Assembly: GCA_946407325.1 (NCBI GenBank) | Contig: CAMJNN010000006.1 | Location: forward strand, 1-35,410 | DNA: 35,410 nucleotides | Source: an uncultured Prevotellaceae bacterium | Lineage (GTDB): Bacteria > Bacteroidota > Bacteroidia > Bacteroidales > Bacteroidaceae | Direction of reading: 5' to 3' | Shown: one piece after another, positions 34,941 to 35,410 of the stretch | How positions within the stretch are numbered: the stretch's first letter is position 1 | How the letters are laid out: the number at the start of each line of letters is the position of its first letter | Position numbers and translations under genes: made by a program | The notes under the pieces: generated by a model | What the model saw: the letters and a program-made list of their open reading frames with translations, nothing else | What the model was told of the DNA's origin: nothing | The model's database searches: none

Positions 34941-35410
34941 TAGTATCTGAATTCACCAAATTCGCTACGGATGATCAACTCCTTGTGGTCGCTCTCTTCG
35001 ATGCGTCCCACTACTTGGGCATCGATATTGAAGCTCTTGGAGATAGCTATCACCTCATCTGCATATGTTGCAGGCAGATACACCTCGTAACGATGTCCCA
35101 TGTTGAACACCTTATACATTTCCTGCCAATCAGTGCCACTCTGTTCATGGATGGTCTTGAACAAAGGAGGAACAGGGAACATGTTATCCTTTATCACTCG
35201 GCAATTGTCGCCTACGAAATGTAATACCTTGGTTTGTGCACCACCTGAGCAATGCACCATACCATGAATCTTAGGACGTAGTGCATCGAGCAACTTTTTC
35301 ACTACAGGGGCATAGGTGCGGGTAGGTGAGAGCACCAGTTTGCCAGCATCCAGCGGACTGTCTTCCACCTTGTCTGTCAACTTCAAACCTCCGCAATACA
35401 CTAATTCTTC
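34940..35410 (-). CDS. purM: Phosphoribosylformylglycinamidine cyclo-ligase, C-terminal part
   Basis: The last 156 residues of AIR synthase, which closes the imidazole ring in purine synthesis. The reading frame runs off the right edge of the window; the visible part begins EELVYCGGLKLTDKVED and includes LVLSPTRTYAPVVKKLLDAL, HGMVHCSGGAQTKVLHF and VFNMGHRYEVYLPA, which match the C-terminal half of PurM in Bacteroidetes-type enzymes. Any internal start in the window is not real. It is followed directly by prfA with a one-base overlap. Confidence 0.93.
   Translation of the reverse strand, partial: EELVYCGGLKLTDKVEDSPLDAGKLVLSPTRTYAPVVKKLLDALRPKIHGMVHCSGGAQTKVLHFVGDNCRVIKDNMFPVPPLFKTIHEQSGTDWQEMYKVFNMGHRYEVYLPATYADEVIAISKSFNIDAQVVGRIEESDHKELIIRSEFGEFRY

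Overview
The window reads as chromosomal housekeeping DNA from a Bacteroidales bacterium, most likely Prevotella/Segatella-like (Prevotellaceae). Three things point there: a fused LpxC-FabZ gene; several upstream regions with the Bacteroidetes sigma-70 promoter form (TTTG, about 19-21 nt, TAnnTTTG) and no clear Shine-Dalgarno; and families largely confined to this phylum (DUF4286, DUF5715, DUF4153, a TSCPD protein next to metA). This assignment is inferred from gene content, not from a database search. I see no rRNA, tRNA, CRISPR array, prophage or insertion sequence.

Layout. (1) 119-6165, + strand: radA, an FAD/NAD(P) oxidoreductase, a LuxR-type regulator with a degenerate receiver, and a TonB-dependent receptor. 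(2) 6170-9859, - strand: an overlapping operon metA, peptidase U32 protein, membrane zinc-ribbon lipoprotein. (3) 9947-10198, +: a small TSCPD protein, separated by a perfect bidirectional hairpin from (4) 10241-14309, -: a CE1-like esterase, a GH16 glucanase lipoprotein and an M13 metallopeptidase lipoprotein, downstream of pheS (14443-15480, -) and its terminator. (5) 15560-23008, +: DUF4286, ruvC, a pullulanase lipoprotein, a tandem-ATPase ABC protein, two PAP2-superfamily phosphatases and the bifunctional NAD(P)HX repair enzyme. (6) 23009-26307: a DUF5715 lipoprotein (-), truA (+), a 332-nt non-coding gap, an unknown 102-aa protein (-) and a chorismatase/RidA-like protein (+). (7) 26304-35410, -: purM (partial), prfA, DUF4153 membrane protein and pyrF, then the lipid A cluster lpxD, lpxC-fabZ, lpxA, followed by a PRiA4_ORF3-like acidic protein and miaA.

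Most genes are core metabolism, translation, repair and outer-membrane synthesis. Carbohydrate enzymes are present (pullulanase, GH16, CE1-like esterase) but there is no SusC/SusD pair, so this is not a classical polysaccharide utilisation locus.

The most unusual structure is not a gene. The gap after truA (24456-24787) is built from about ten degenerate tandem units with a 22-nt period, and the core motif flips orientation near the middle. Other points worth following are a MetA with the acetyl-CoA-type residue Glu111, a LuxR regulator lacking its phospho-acceptor and carrying a His-rich linker beside a TonB receptor, a DUF4286 protein with a His/Asp/Cys cluster, a chorismatase-like RidA protein with an apparently leaderless start, and fully overlapping divergent promoters at pheS/DUF4286.
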